The position numbers and the translations under genes are program-made. 64,000 nt of DNA, from contig JBMOJB010000001.1 in NCBI GenBank assembly GCA_049316985.1, forward strand, positions 1-64,000, written 5' to 3'. The notes beneath the pieces are model-generated. The model searched no databases and had not been told where the DNA came from. It was given only the letters and a program-made list of their open reading frames with translations. This document shows positions 44,202 through 53,280 of this stretch, piece after piece; the stretch's first letter is position 1, and each line of letters begins with the position of its first letter. The stretch comes from CANHEE01 sp049316985 (lineage in GTDB: Bacteria; Bacteroidota; Bacteroidia; Chitinophagales; Saprospiraceae).

Positions 44202-45283
44202 AAAAATTCTCCATCGCAGGACTGTTACTAGTAAATTTACTGAGTTGTGGCCCCAAAGAAGATCAAGGGGACCTCAGCCAGATTAATTATGCTCCAACCA
44301 GTTATCAAATAGAGATTCCGAAAGGTTGGCCGCAGATTGATTTCCCTAAAGACAATCCAATGACTGTTGAAGGAATTGAGTTGGGCAGAAGGCTGTTTTA
44401 CGACCCGGTGTTGTCCGTTGACAGCACAATTTCATGTTCTTCTTGCCATCATTTGCAGGGAGCGTTTACAGATAATGTCGCTGTAAGTACGGGCGTTAAG
44501 GGAAGGGTAGGCCGGCGCAGTTCAATGCCATTGATCAACATGGCTTTTATGAATAAAGGTTTGTTTTGGGATGGACGTGCCTTGTCTCTTGAACAACAAG
44601 CAGGAATACCTGTTGAGGATCATTTGGAAATGGATGAAAACTGGCCAATGGCCGAGCGCAAATTGCAACGAAATACCAGGTATCCGGAATTATTCAGAAA
44701 GGCTTTTGGCATTCAAAATAAAAAAGAAATAAGTAAAGATCTGGCCACCAAAGCTATTGCGCAGTTCGAACGTTCAATAATCAGCAAAGATTCAAAATAC
44801 GACAAAGTACTTCAAGGTGTCGCAGGTTATAGTTTTTCCGACGATGAGCAAATTGGTTATGAGATGTTCTTTAATATTTCGACAAGTCTTCCCGATGCAC
44901 AATGCGGTCATTGTCACACCGGTGCCTTGCTGACCACTAATCAATACCTCAACAACGGTATACAAGCAGCCAACACGCTTTCCGAATTTGTTGATCTTGG
45001 GCATGGAACGGTGACTGGAAATGCTTTTGACAATGGGAAAATGCGTGTTCCTACGGTCAGAAATATGGGCTTTTCGGCGCCTTACATGCACAACGGCAGC
45101 TTAAAGACTGAAGAAGATGTAGTGAATCACTACAATACGGGAGGAAAGTACTCGCCTAATCTTGATCCTTTGATACAACAAGTTAAATTGAATAATATCC
45201 AGAAAAAGCAATTGCTCGCTTTTCTAAAGACATTGAACGATTCTACTTACATAAATAACCCTGCCTACCGATCTCCTTTTTAG
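44198..45283 (+). CDS. MbnH-like di-heme cytochrome c peroxidase
   Basis: 361 residues with a lipoprotein signal (IAGLLLVNLLSC, Cys17). Two c-type heme sites: CSSCHH (Cys80, Cys83, His84) and CGHCHTG (Cys236, Cys239, His240). Further CcpA/MauG-family blocks: GIELGRRLFYDPVLSVDSTISC, FWDGRALSLEQQAGIPVEDH and VPTVRNMGFSAPYMHNGSL. Family members reduce peroxide or, as MauG and MbnH, oxidise residues of a protein partner. The 4-base overlap with the MbnP-like gene points to the second role. Periplasmic. It closes the first transcript; a new promoter follows. Confidence 0.88.
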   Translation: MKKFSIAGLLLVNLLSCGPKEDQGDLSQINYAPTSYQIEIPKGWPQIDFPKDNPMTVEGIELGRRLFYDPVLSVDSTISCSSCHHLQGAFTDNVAVSTGVKGRVGRRSSMPLINMAFMNKGLFWDGRALSLEQQAGIPVEDHLEMDENWPMAERKLQRNTRYPELFRKAFGIQNKKEISKDLATKAIAQFERSIISKDSKYDKVLQGVAGYSFSDDEQIGYEMFFNISTSLPDAQCGHCHTGALLTTNQYLNNGIQAANTLSEFVDLGHGTVTGNAFDNGKMRVPTVRNMGFSAPYMHNGSLKTEEDVVNHYNTGGKYSPNLDPLIQQVKLNNIQKKQLLAFLKTLNDSTYINNPAYRSPF

Positions 45284-45287
45284 TAGT

Positions 45288-45318
45288 TTTGACATTCTGC
45301 AGAAAAGCATTAACTTTG
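45288..45318 (+). promoter_or_regulatory. Promoter of the HYC_CC_PP-like gene
   Basis: TTTG (45288-45291), exactly 19 bases, TAACTTTG (45311-45318). The start codon at 45326 lies only 7 bases downstream of the box, so the transcript would be nearly leaderless. Confidence 0.7.
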
Positions 45319-45325
45319 CAGTGTA

Positions 45326-45820
45326 ATGATAAACCGATATCGTAAAATTATAGTAGTACTTCTGCTTGCCAATATCTTGTTTGCAAATATTGGCCTCAGT
45401 GTGAATTGGATGTATTGCTATTGCAAAGGGAGTATGCAAGTCTCTCTTTTTGCGATTGATGACGGGTGTAAAGATCTTGAAGATCGCTCATCAGCATGCT
45501 GTATTAATAACTCAGCAGAAAAGAGCCTCATAACAGAAAAATCATGTTGCAGTAAATTTGAAAAATACCGTACTGCGAAAAAACCTTGTACAAAAAAAGG
45601 GACGAAATACTTCAAGGCAGATCTAAAGTTTTTTCCAGCCGAAGATTCTTTTAAAAAGCATAGTGCATTTGAATTTGCGCAATCTTCTACAATTCCTGTA
45701 TTTGCAGACTGGAGCACATCTCTAATACGATTTTCACCTTCTATTATATACGGCAAATCTCCGCCACCCCGACAAGGAGGCAGAAGTCTCCTTATTTCTA
45801 TCCAAAATTTTCGCTGTTAG
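45326..45820 (+). CDS. HYC_CC_PP-like Cys-rich exported protein
   Basis: 164 residues with a signal anchor or signal peptide (IIVVLLLANILFANIGLSV). It has YCYCKGSM (in place of the HYC motif), SACCINN and KSCCSKF (CC pairs) and SPPPRQGG near the C-terminus. This order matches the Bacteroidota HYC_CC_PP group, which I recall as frequent neighbours of TonB receptors and HMA-domain proteins. The twelve Cys suggest metal binding. It starts 43 bases after the MbnH-like gene but has its own promoter. Role in copper handling is an inference. Confidence 0.7.
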   Translation: MINRYRKIIVVLLLANILFANIGLSVNWMYCYCKGSMQVSLFAIDDGCKDLEDRSSACCINNSAEKSLITEKSCCSKFEKYRTAKKPCTKKGTKYFKADLKFFPAEDSFKKHSAFEFAQSSTIPVFADWSTSLIRFSPSIIYGKSPPPRQGGRSLLISIQNFRC

Positions 45821-45845
45821 TTTATATTGCTTGCATTTATTTTTG

Positions 45846-45861
45846 ATAATCAATTGATTAT
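45846..45861. promoter_or_regulatory. 16-base perfect palindrome
   Basis: ATAATCAATTGATTAT in the spacer upstream of the TonB receptor gene. A possible operator for a dimeric regulator; no regulator gene is nearby. Confidence 0.35.
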
Positions 45862-45974
45862 TAGGAATAAAAACTATTTTACCCGAACAGCTATTCTATC
45901 AATACTGGTTTTTCGGTAAATAATTATTAAGCAATTGCCTCGAATTTTATTTTTGGGCATCAAAAATTTGACTA

Positions 45975-48500
45975 ATGAGAAATTTATTTTTTGTACTTAT
46001 ATGTATTTTATCAGTGCAACTTTCATGGGCACAGCATGCGGTAGTTACCGGATTTGTAAGCAACGAAAAAGAGGAAAGACTCCCATATGCTACGCTTCAA
46101 TGGCAGAACAGCATCGTTTATGCGACTGCAGATAGCAGTGGGAATTTTACCATCAAAGCCAGAAAAAAATTAGATACTTTGGTGGTCACTTATACCGGGC
46201 ACAAGCCTGCTAAAGTAGCAGTAGAACCCCATGAAAAAATGCTTTGGATTGTGTTGGCAGGCGTAAAGGAGCTCGAAGCATTCACTTTAAAAGAAGCCCG
46301 TCCGGACAATTTTGTTTCAACACTCGATAGCAGGCATGTAGAACAAATCACTTCTTGCGAGTTGCGTAAGGCACCTTGCTGCAATCTGGCAGGGAGTTTC
46401 GAAACCAACAATTCTGTTGATGTCAATTATGGGAATGCTGTCACAGGAGCGACTGAGATTCAAATGCTGGGACTGCGTGGTATCTACACCCAAATGACCA
46501 TACAAAAAAGACCCGCTTTCTATGGTCTGGGTTATCCTTTTGCGCTTGAATTTTATCCCGGCACTTGGTTGGATGGAATTTCCATTTCAAAAGGTGCAAG
46601 TTCAGTCGAACAGGGTGCACAATCACTGACAGGGCAAATCAATGTAAATATGCTTAAACCATCTGAGGATAAAGCTGTATTTGTGAATCTGTATCAAAAT
46701 ACGCTCAATACTTTTGAGGCAAATCTTCATCTTAATAAAAAAATCAATCCAGAGTGGAGTGTGGGCACCTATCTTCACTATGATAACATGCAAAATGTAC
46801 AAGACCATGACAAAGATGGATTTGCTAATATGCCTCAGAAAAGACAGTTGAACGGTCAGATTCGATTATTACACCAAGGCAAAACATGGTACAACCAAAA
46901 TACCATACACCTACTTAGAGACAATCGAAGCGGAGGACAAATTGTCGACAAATCACTCGTAAATCCATGGTCGGTAAAACAAGAAATCAACAGAGTTGAT
47001 TTTTCGGGAAGTCTGGGTTATCTGGGTTTTGATAAAATTTACAATAGCCTGGCAGTAATATATGGGGCTACCCATCACACGACTGATGAAGCGTATGGCA
47101 ACAACACTCACGTAGGGACCCAGAACAGCTATTATGCCAATGCTATTTTTGCTACCATTATTAAGAATACCAACAATCGTTTAAACCTGGGAAGTAGCTT
47201 GCAGTATGATATCTTTAAAGAGAAAGTGAATGATGTGACATTGGATAGAAAAGACATCATGCCGGGTGTTTACGCAGAATACAGCTACAACCATCCGAAG
47301 GCAGGCACCGCGATTAACGACTGGGGTTTGATATTGGGCTTGCGAAATGACTATCACAATCGTTTTGGCAATTTCGTAGTGCCAAGAATGAATGTAAAAT
47401 ATAATTTTAATGAAAATCATATCCTTCGGGCATCAGCGGGAAGGGGATGGCGTGTAGCTAATATTATTCCGGAGAACCTGAATGTATTGGCTTCAAATCG
47501 ACAGGTAAACATATCAAATGATCTAAAGCCGGAAGACGGATGGAATGTCGGAGTGAATTATTCCGGCACTTTCGAAATCAATGAACGCAAAGCTTCTTTT
47601 AATGCGGATGTCTATCGCACACAGTTTGTCAATCAGATTATTGTCGATCAGGATCGTGATTTTAAGAGTGTTTCATTTTATAACTTAGATGGCAGCTCCT
47701 ATTCAAATAGTATCATGGGCGTTTTTACTTACAATGTATTTAACAATTTTGATGCAAAGATCGGATATAAATATAATGATGTAAAAACAACGATTAATCA
47801 ACAATTGACAAGAATGCCAATGATACCGACAAATCGCTGGTTGCTAACTTTGGATTACAAAACGAACGATCAGAATTGGTTGTTTCATGGCACCATGCAT
47901 TATGTAGGTCAGCAAAGATTGCCGTCCTTGCAAGGTTTACCTGATCAATACCTGCCGCATCACTATACGGGCAAATCATCTCCTTATATTAATATAAATG
48001 CACAGATCACCAGAAAATTGGGCAGATGGGAAGTCTACGCAGGCGGAGAAAATCTGACGAATTATACACAGCATTCACCTATTATTGCTTACAACGAGCC
48101 TTACAGCAATTTCTTCAACGCATCGCAGATCTGGGGTCCATTGATGGGAATTCGAGGTTTTGTAGGTTTGCGTTTCAGTATTGATCAGGACGGAAAAGAA
48201 CAAATAAAGTCACAAAAATTGAGCAAGCATCCGAAAGTAATCGATCTTTCTTTTGAAGTGAAGGGAGATTGCGGAATGTGTAAGACGCGAATTGAGAAAA
48301 CGGCACTGGAGACCGGAGCAATAGAAGCTATTTGGAGTTCAGAAATCCACATCTTACAGGTAAAATTTGATGAAAAATCAATCTCCAGAGAAGATATACA
48401 AGCAGCAATCGCCAAAGCCGGACACGATGCGGGAATATTTCGTGCAGACAATAAAACCTATGAAGCTTTGCCTGCTTGCTGTCATTATAAGAGAGACTAA
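45975..48500 (+). CDS. TonB-dependent receptor with fused C-terminal HMA-type domain
   Basis: 841 residues. Signal peptide (NLFFVLICILSVQLSWA-Q), a carboxypeptidase-like beta-sandwich (about 22-100), the plug (about 115-235: SVDVNYGNAVTGATEIQMLG, GAQSLTGQINVNMLKP) and a barrel that ends near residue 735 (GIRGFVGLRFSID). The normal protein would stop there with its terminal aromatic residue. Here about 90 residues follow, with the HMA-like fold VIDLSFEVKGDCGMCKTRIE (Cys766, Cys769), QVKFDEKSISREDIQAAIAK and C-terminal ACCHYKRD (Cys835, Cys836, His837). This tail would face the periplasm and could take a metal, presumably copper, from the receptor. Neighbour genes support a copper link. Confidence 0.88.
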   Translation: MRNLFFVLICILSVQLSWAQHAVVTGFVSNEKEERLPYATLQWQNSIVYATADSSGNFTIKARKKLDTLVVTYTGHKPAKVAVEPHEKMLWIVLAGVKELEAFTLKEARPDNFVSTLDSRHVEQITSCELRKAPCCNLAGSFETNNSVDVNYGNAVTGATEIQMLGLRGIYTQMTIQKRPAFYGLGYPFALEFYPGTWLDGISISKGASSVEQGAQSLTGQINVNMLKPSEDKAVFVNLYQNTLNTFEANLHLNKKINPEWSVGTYLHYDNMQNVQDHDKDGFANMPQKRQLNGQIRLLHQGKTWYNQNTIHLLRDNRSGGQIVDKSLVNPWSVKQEINRVDFSGSLGYLGFDKIYNSLAVIYGATHHTTDEAYGNNTHVGTQNSYYANAIFATIIKNTNNRLNLGSSLQYDIFKEKVNDVTLDRKDIMPGVYAEYSYNHPKAGTAINDWGLILGLRNDYHNRFGNFVVPRMNVKYNFNENHILRASAGRGWRVANIIPENLNVLASNRQVNISNDLKPEDGWNVGVNYSGTFEINERKASFNADVYRTQFVNQIIVDQDRDFKSVSFYNLDGSSYSNSIMGVFTYNVFNNFDAKIGYKYNDVKTTINQQLTRMPMIPTNRWLLTLDYKTNDQNWLFHGTMHYVGQQRLPSLQGLPDQYLPHHYTGKSSPYININAQITRKLGRWEVYAGGENLTNYTQHSPIIAYNEPYSNFFNASQIWGPLMGIRGFVGLRFSIDQDGKEQIKSQKLSKHPKVIDLSFEVKGDCGMCKTRIEKTALETGAIEAIWSSEIHILQVKFDEKSISREDIQAAIAKAGHDAGIFRADNKTYEALPACCHYKRD

Positions 48501-48505
48501 ATAGA

Positions 48506-48544
48506 AATTACGAATTACGAATTACGAATTACGAATTACGAATT
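48506..48544. repeat. AATTACG heptamer array
   Basis: Five head-to-tail AATTACG units (48506-48540) plus AATT, six bases after the TonB receptor stop. A small CTACC-TTC-GGTAG hairpin (48546-48558) follows. Confidence 0.8.
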
Positions 48545-48646
48545 GTCTACCTTCGGTAGTTTAGAAATTAGTCAGCAAAAATTGATCTTTGATCGCTAAA
48601 TTTGTCAGTTTTGGTTCTCAAATGTTGTTTTAATTACTGAGTTATT

Positions 48647-49981
48647 ATGAACAATAAACTCTTGGCAATCCTGGTGATTTGGGCACTGGGATTGCTTTTT
48701 TTAACATTTTTTGTAAGTCGTGCTGATTTCGAGCTTGTTATCGCTGCAAGTGCTATTGTTTTTGCAGCCTATTATTTGCTGTTAAGCCAATTTCAACTCA
48801 CCGAACGGATTGTCTTTTGGCTGCTTTTCGCGGGCATCGCCATGCGTTTTATTTCCATATTTGCTTTTCCTTTCTTTTCTGACGACATCTATAGATTCTG
48901 GTGGGACGGAAAACTTTTGAATTCAGGCAGTTCACCTTTTGAGCATATTCCGAGATATTATATTGAGAATGGCATATTTACGGAACAGTTTGATATAGAA
49001 GTATTCCAAAAGTTAAATTCGCCCGACTACTATTCTGTATATCCTCCTGTTTGTCAGTTGGTTTTTGCCGTAGCATATTGGTTTTTCCCGAAAAGTATCT
49101 ATGGAACTGCGGTATTTATTAAATTCATTTTGTTTTGCTTTGAACTTGGAACCTTGTATTATTTGAAGCAATTGGGAGTGAAGGCGAAGGGTTTACTGAT
49201 ATATGCATTGAATCCTTTGATTATCATTGAATTATGTGGAAATGCCCATTTTGAAGCAGCGATGATTTTCTTTTTAGCCGCGTCATTGTATTGTTTGAAC
49301 ATTAGAAAAATAGTTGCCGCTCAACCCAAGGTTTTGCTATCCTCTTTTTTTCTGGCTTTGTCAATATCGTCAAAATTGCTTTCGTTACTTTTTTTGCCAT
49401 TTTTGATGAAGGGTTTAGGCTGGAAAAACGGATTGTGTTATGGCTTGTCCGTTGGAGTCTTTTCTATTTTGTTTTTTTCTCCTTATTACGACCTGAATTT
49501 TATTGAGCATTTTACTTCAAGTGTAGCGCTTTATTTCCAGCGTTTCGAGTTTAATGCGTCCGTCTATTACTTATTCAAGCTTGCAGGCAATGCAGCGTAT
49601 GGATACACTCCGGTGCTGTTGATTTCAAGGCTAAGTGGTATCTTACTCGGTGTATTTTTTATCTATTTGTTTTTCGGGAAAAAAGATTTTTTCATTCAGG
49701 CTTTTTTCTTTTTCACTTGTTACCTGATCTTACAAAGGGCGGTTCATCCCTGGTATTTGAGCACGCTGCTGTTCTTGTCTATATTTGTCCCTTGGCGATT
49801 TGCGATGATATGGACGGGTTTGATTTTGTTGTCGTATAGTCACTATCTGGACAATTTTTATCAGGAAAAATATAATTGGGTACTTATAGAGTATTTGTTT
49901 TTATTTGGATTTATGTTTTATGAATACCTGATAGCCAAGCGACAATCTAAACTGGAAAGTGCATCCTCGCATGCTAATTGA
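48647..49981 (+). CDS. GT-C type membrane glycosyltransferase (mannosyltransferase-like)
   Basis: 444 residues with about eleven membrane helices. The first loop has FFSDDIYRFWWDGKLLNSGSSP: the SDD and following aromatic residues fit the catalytic acidic motif of GT-C enzymes using polyprenyl-phosphate sugars. DYYSVYPPVCQ after it and HPWYLSTLLFLS near the end are also typical of mannosyltransferase-like members. The sugar and acceptor are unknown. Preceded by an AATTACG array and with no close neighbour on its strand. Confidence 0.8.
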   Translation: MNNKLLAILVIWALGLLFLTFFVSRADFELVIAASAIVFAAYYLLLSQFQLTERIVFWLLFAGIAMRFISIFAFPFFSDDIYRFWWDGKLLNSGSSPFEHIPRYYIENGIFTEQFDIEVFQKLNSPDYYSVYPPVCQLVFAVAYWFFPKSIYGTAVFIKFILFCFELGTLYYLKQLGVKAKGLLIYALNPLIIIELCGNAHFEAAMIFFLAASLYCLNIRKIVAAQPKVLLSSFFLALSISSKLLSLLFLPFLMKGLGWKNGLCYGLSVGVFSILFFSPYYDLNFIEHFTSSVALYFQRFEFNASVYYLFKLAGNAAYGYTPVLLISRLSGILLGVFFIYLFFGKKDFFIQAFFFFTCYLILQRAVHPWYLSTLLFLSIFVPWRFAMIWTGLILLSYSHYLDNFYQEKYNWVLIEYLFLFGFMFYEYLIAKRQSKLESASSHAN

Positions 49982-50142
49982 TAGCGAGTTGCCTGCACTT
50001 ATTTACAGATGATTAACTTTTATTTTATCATAATAGGTGAAAAACAAACGGAAGAAATGTATACTTTTAGTACAAAAAGTCGTTTTTAATCAGTATTTTA
50101 TTCAATTTTGTCCAGACAAATTGCCAATCCATAAATAACATA

Positions 50143-51591
50143 ATGCAAATTTCTAATGATCAGGTAAAAGTTGGTTTACTCGCAATTCTGGTAGCTATTA
50201 TAAGTTCTATTGTCTCGGTAGGTTTCTATCGTTATTTTGAACAGAAAAACTACTGGAGTGGTCAGGATGCTAATTACGCCAAATATACCAAGTTTTACGA
50301 TGCGATATTTTCTGGAAGAGACCAGAATGTTTTTCATTCTACTGCACCCACTGATTTTATTCGTGCGGCAGCAGTAACAACGCCAGCAGTTGTCAACATC
50401 AAATGTCTGAATAGCATGGACTTAACAACAGCCGTGTTTGATTCTAATTCTCCTTCCGCAACAGGTTCCGGTGTGGTGGTTTCACCGGATGGATATATCA
50501 TCACCAATTTCCATGTGATTGAAGATGGAGGCGAACTCGAAGTCACGCTCAATGACAAAAGGAAATATATTGCAGAATTGGTTGGTTCGGACCCTTCAAC
50601 TGATTTGGCACTATTGAAAATTGAAGCGCAAAACTTGCAAGCTTTGGTGATTGGAAATTCTGATTCATTGCAAATCGGTGAATGGGTATTGGCCGTAGGG
50701 AATCCATTCGACTTAAATTCAACGGTTACAGCCGGAATTGTAAGTGCAAAAGCCAGAAATATTAATATTCTGGAGGAAGCGACTTCGATCGAGTCGTTTA
50801 TTCAGACAGATGCTGCAGTGAATCCCGGTAATAGCGGTGGCGCACTGGTCAACTCTAATGGAGAATTAGTAGGCATTACTTCTGCAATCATAACGTATTC
50901 TGGACAATATGAAGGCTATTCTTTCGCAATTCCTGTAAATCTTGTTCAAAAAGTCATGAAGGATATCAAAGAATTCGGAGTAGTTCAACGAGGTTTTTTG
51001 GGAATAAGTATCGATGACCTGAATGATAAAATGGCAAAAGACCTTGGGCTGAGTTCGGCAGAAGGGATTTATATTCGCTCCATAACCCAAGGTGGTGCAG
51101 GTGACGAAGCCGGATTGCTGCCGGGAGACATAATTGTCGGACTCAATAATACCAATGTGAAATCGGTACCTGAATTCCAGGAGCTCGTCGGGAGGATGCG
51201 GCCCGGGAATCAATTGAAATTGAGTTATTTTAGAAATGGAAAGAAAAATGAGGCCTTTGTGACCCTTCGTAACAAAAGTAATTCGACAGGTAATATTTCC
51301 TCCAAATCAGATATATTGCTGAAACGTTTGGGTATCGAGTTGAGAAACCTGAGTACTGATCAGCTTAAAAAGGCACCTAATGGGGGAGTTGTAGTGGTGA
51401 GTATCAAACAATTCAGTATCATCAGTGCTACCAACATGGAGCCGGGCTTTATTATTACTAAAATAAATGACAATAGGGTCGGAAGTGTTGAGCAAGCTAT
51501 CGCAGTTTTGGAAAAGATGTCAGGCAAAGTCGTTGTAGAAGGAGTGTATGAAGGCTATGAAGGCGCTTATTTTTATACCTTCAGGATATAA
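50143..51591 (+). CDS. Do-like/HtrA serine protease with two PDZ domains
   Basis: 482-residue periplasmic quality-control protease and chaperone. One N-terminal membrane anchor (VGLLAILVAIISSIVSVGFY). The trypsin-like domain has the triad His124 (TNFHVIED), Asp154 (STDLALLKI) and Ser231 (NPGNSGGAL). PDZ1 (about 285-380) holds RGFLGISIDDL and GDEAGLLPGDIIVGLN; PDZ2 (about 395-482) is degenerate but keeps ATNMEPGFIITKIN. Expected substrates are misfolded outer-membrane proteins, which fits the many barrels in the window. It ends 2 bases before the convergent VWA gene stop, with no terminator hairpin between them. Confidence 0.95.
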   Translation: MQISNDQVKVGLLAILVAIISSIVSVGFYRYFEQKNYWSGQDANYAKYTKFYDAIFSGRDQNVFHSTAPTDFIRAAAVTTPAVVNIKCLNSMDLTTAVFDSNSPSATGSGVVVSPDGYIITNFHVIEDGGELEVTLNDKRKYIAELVGSDPSTDLALLKIEAQNLQALVIGNSDSLQIGEWVLAVGNPFDLNSTVTAGIVSAKARNINILEEATSIESFIQTDAAVNPGNSGGALVNSNGELVGITSAIITYSGQYEGYSFAIPVNLVQKVMKDIKEFGVVQRGFLGISIDDLNDKMAKDLGLSSAEGIYIRSITQGGAGDEAGLLPGDIIVGLNNTNVKSVPEFQELVGRMRPGNQLKLSYFRNGKKNEAFVTLRNKSNSTGNISSKSDILLKRLGIELRNLSTDQLKKAPNGGVVVVSIKQFSIISATNMEPGFIITKINDNRVGSVEQAIAVLEKMSGKVVVEGVYEGYEGAYFYTFRI

Positions 51592-51593
51592 AG

Positions 51594-52772
51594 TTATCTG
51601 GTGATGATTTCATGCTGACTTGCCCATAAATGCATGTCTTGACCATTTATAGCCGCCGCCATCATGTCAGGAAACATATCAGGGGTACAGGCAAAAACCG
51701 GTATATTTAATGATGCCATAAATCTTGAATTTTCTTGATCGAAAGATGGAGTCCCATCATCACTTAAAGAAAGCAAAGTAATGATCTGTACGCCGGAAGC
51801 CATGATGTCGTATATTTTTTGCTGCATTTCCTCACTTCGGCCTCCTTCATAAAGGTCAGATATCAAAATCAGAATAGTATCCGATGGTTTTTCTATAATT
51901 CGCTGGCAATAATTTAATGCCAGCTTTATATCTGTTCCACCACCCAATTGTATTCCAAATAATAAATCAACAAGATTGTCTAACTGATTGGATAAATCCC
52001 TGATTTGAGTATCAAATACCAGTAATTTTGTCGATATATTAGGAAGCGACGCCATTACATTGGCAAATATTCCGGAATAAACTACCGAAGTGGCCATTGA
52101 AGCACTTTGGTCGAGGCATAAAATAATATCCTTTAATTTATCCTTTCTTTTCCTTCCGTAGCCAATTTTGTTTTCGGGGATGATAGTTTTAAACTCAGGT
52201 TGGTAGTGCTTCAAATTTTTGAGAATGGTTGCATTCCAGTCGATTTCATTGTACTTCGGTCTTCTGTTTTTGGCACTTCTGTTGATCGCACCAATTAGTG
52301 CAGATCTTGTTTTTTGATGCAAGCGTTCTATTAAGTCTTCTACCACTTTATTGATAACATATCGGGCAGTGTTTTTTGTCTTGGCTGGAATATGCTTTTT
52401 CAATTGGAGCAACATCGCAACCAAATGAATGTCGGGAGCAGTTTGATCAAGAATTTCAGGTTCGAGCATCATTTTTTTCTGTAATTCCGGCAATTTGAGT
52501 GCATCTTTCTGAAGTACATGGACGACGCTGTCGGGAAAATAATTTCGAATGTCACCCAACCATTTGGATATATTATAGGTCGATTTTCCACTGGTTCCTT
52601 GTTTGCTTTCAAGGGTATATTCAAATTTTCCGCTATGTTCAAATTCGTATAATGCGCCTAGTGCCGCATCCATTTGTAGTTCTTCAGCGCTAAGGGTGGC
52701 ATCATCGGCATCAAGATTATTGCTGCCAAGGATTAACTTCCATCGCTTTATTGTACTTGAAGAGGCGGGCAT
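51594..52772 (-). CDS. YehP-like VWA domain protein
   Basis: 392 residues, cytoplasmic. It matches E. coli YehP in order: KRWKLILGSNN at the N-terminus, a helical middle (PEILDQTAPDIHLVAMLLQLKKH), and a C-terminal VWA domain with the MIDAS residues D-Q-S-A-S (ILCLDQSASMATSV), QLGGGTDIKLALNYCQ and LISDLYEGGRSEE. In E. coli and many other bacteria this gene goes with a MoxR-type AAA ATPase, a SWIM protein and a large partner; none of these is adjacent here. The start codon follows rfaE2's stop with no gap, so it is co-transcribed with LPS precursor synthesis. Role unknown. Confidence 0.85.
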   Translation of the reverse strand: MPASSSTIKRWKLILGSNNLDADDATLSAEELQMDAALGALYEFEHSGKFEYTLESKQGTSGKSTYNISKWLGDIRNYFPDSVVHVLQKDALKLPELQKKMMLEPEILDQTAPDIHLVAMLLQLKKHIPAKTKNTARYVINKVVEDLIERLHQKTRSALIGAINRSAKNRRPKYNEIDWNATILKNLKHYQPEFKTIIPENKIGYGRKRKDKLKDIILCLDQSASMATSVVYSGIFANVMASLPNISTKLLVFDTQIRDLSNQLDNLVDLLFGIQLGGGTDIKLALNYCQRIIEKPSDTILILISDLYEGGRSEEMQQKIYDIMASGVQIITLLSLSDDGTPSFDQENSRFMASLNIPVFACTPDMFPDMMAAAINGQDMHLWASQHEIITR

Positions 52773-53273
52773 TTATTGTTTTTTAGCGGCAGAATTTATA
52801 ATTTTTGTTTCAATGGCTGTGGATGAAAATCCATCCAGAAATGACAAGACTTTTACTGAACCACCATAGCTTTTTACCAAATCGGCTCCCACAATCGTTT
52901 CCGGATTATAGTCTCCTCCTTTAACCAAAATGTCAGGGCGTACGATATTGATCAGTTCGTAAGGAGTTTCTTCATCGAATATAACTACTGCATCCACAAA
53001 TATCATCGTAGCCAGCATCATACTTCTTGAACGCTGATCATTGATTGGTCGGGTTTCACCCTTTAATTTTCTCGTGGATGCATCCGAGTTTAATCCAATA
53101 ACTAATTTGTCACCCAGCATTCTAGCCTGCATTAGGTATTGCAGGTGACCCTGATGAAGTAAATCAAAACACCCATTGGTAAAAACAATCTTTTTACTTC
53201 CGAACCGCCACAATGAAAGGGTCTTTTGCAATGACACACTATCATGGATTTTCGATTCTATAAAATCTAACAT
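52773..53273 (-). CDS. rfaE2: D-glycero-beta-D-manno-heptose 1-phosphate adenylyltransferase
   Basis: Adenylyltransferase for ADP-heptose, a precursor of the LPS inner core. 166 residues: KKIVFTNGCFDLLHQGHLQY with the HxGH nucleotidyl-transfer motif, LVIGLNSDASTRKLKGETRP and VRPDILVKGGDYNPETIVGA. It corresponds to the C-terminal half of E. coli HldE; the kinase half (rfaE1) is not in this window. The YehP-like VWA gene starts immediately at its end. Upstream lies an AATTACG array and the Mur ligase gene. Confidence 0.96.
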   Translation of the reverse strand: MLDFIESKIHDSVSLQKTLSLWRFGSKKIVFTNGCFDLLHQGHLQYLMQARMLGDKLVIGLNSDASTRKLKGETRPINDQRSRSMMLATMIFVDAVVIFDEETPYELINIVRPDILVKGGDYNPETIVGADLVKSYGGSVKVLSFLDGFSSTAIETKIINSAAKKQ

Positions 53274-53280
53274 TATAATA

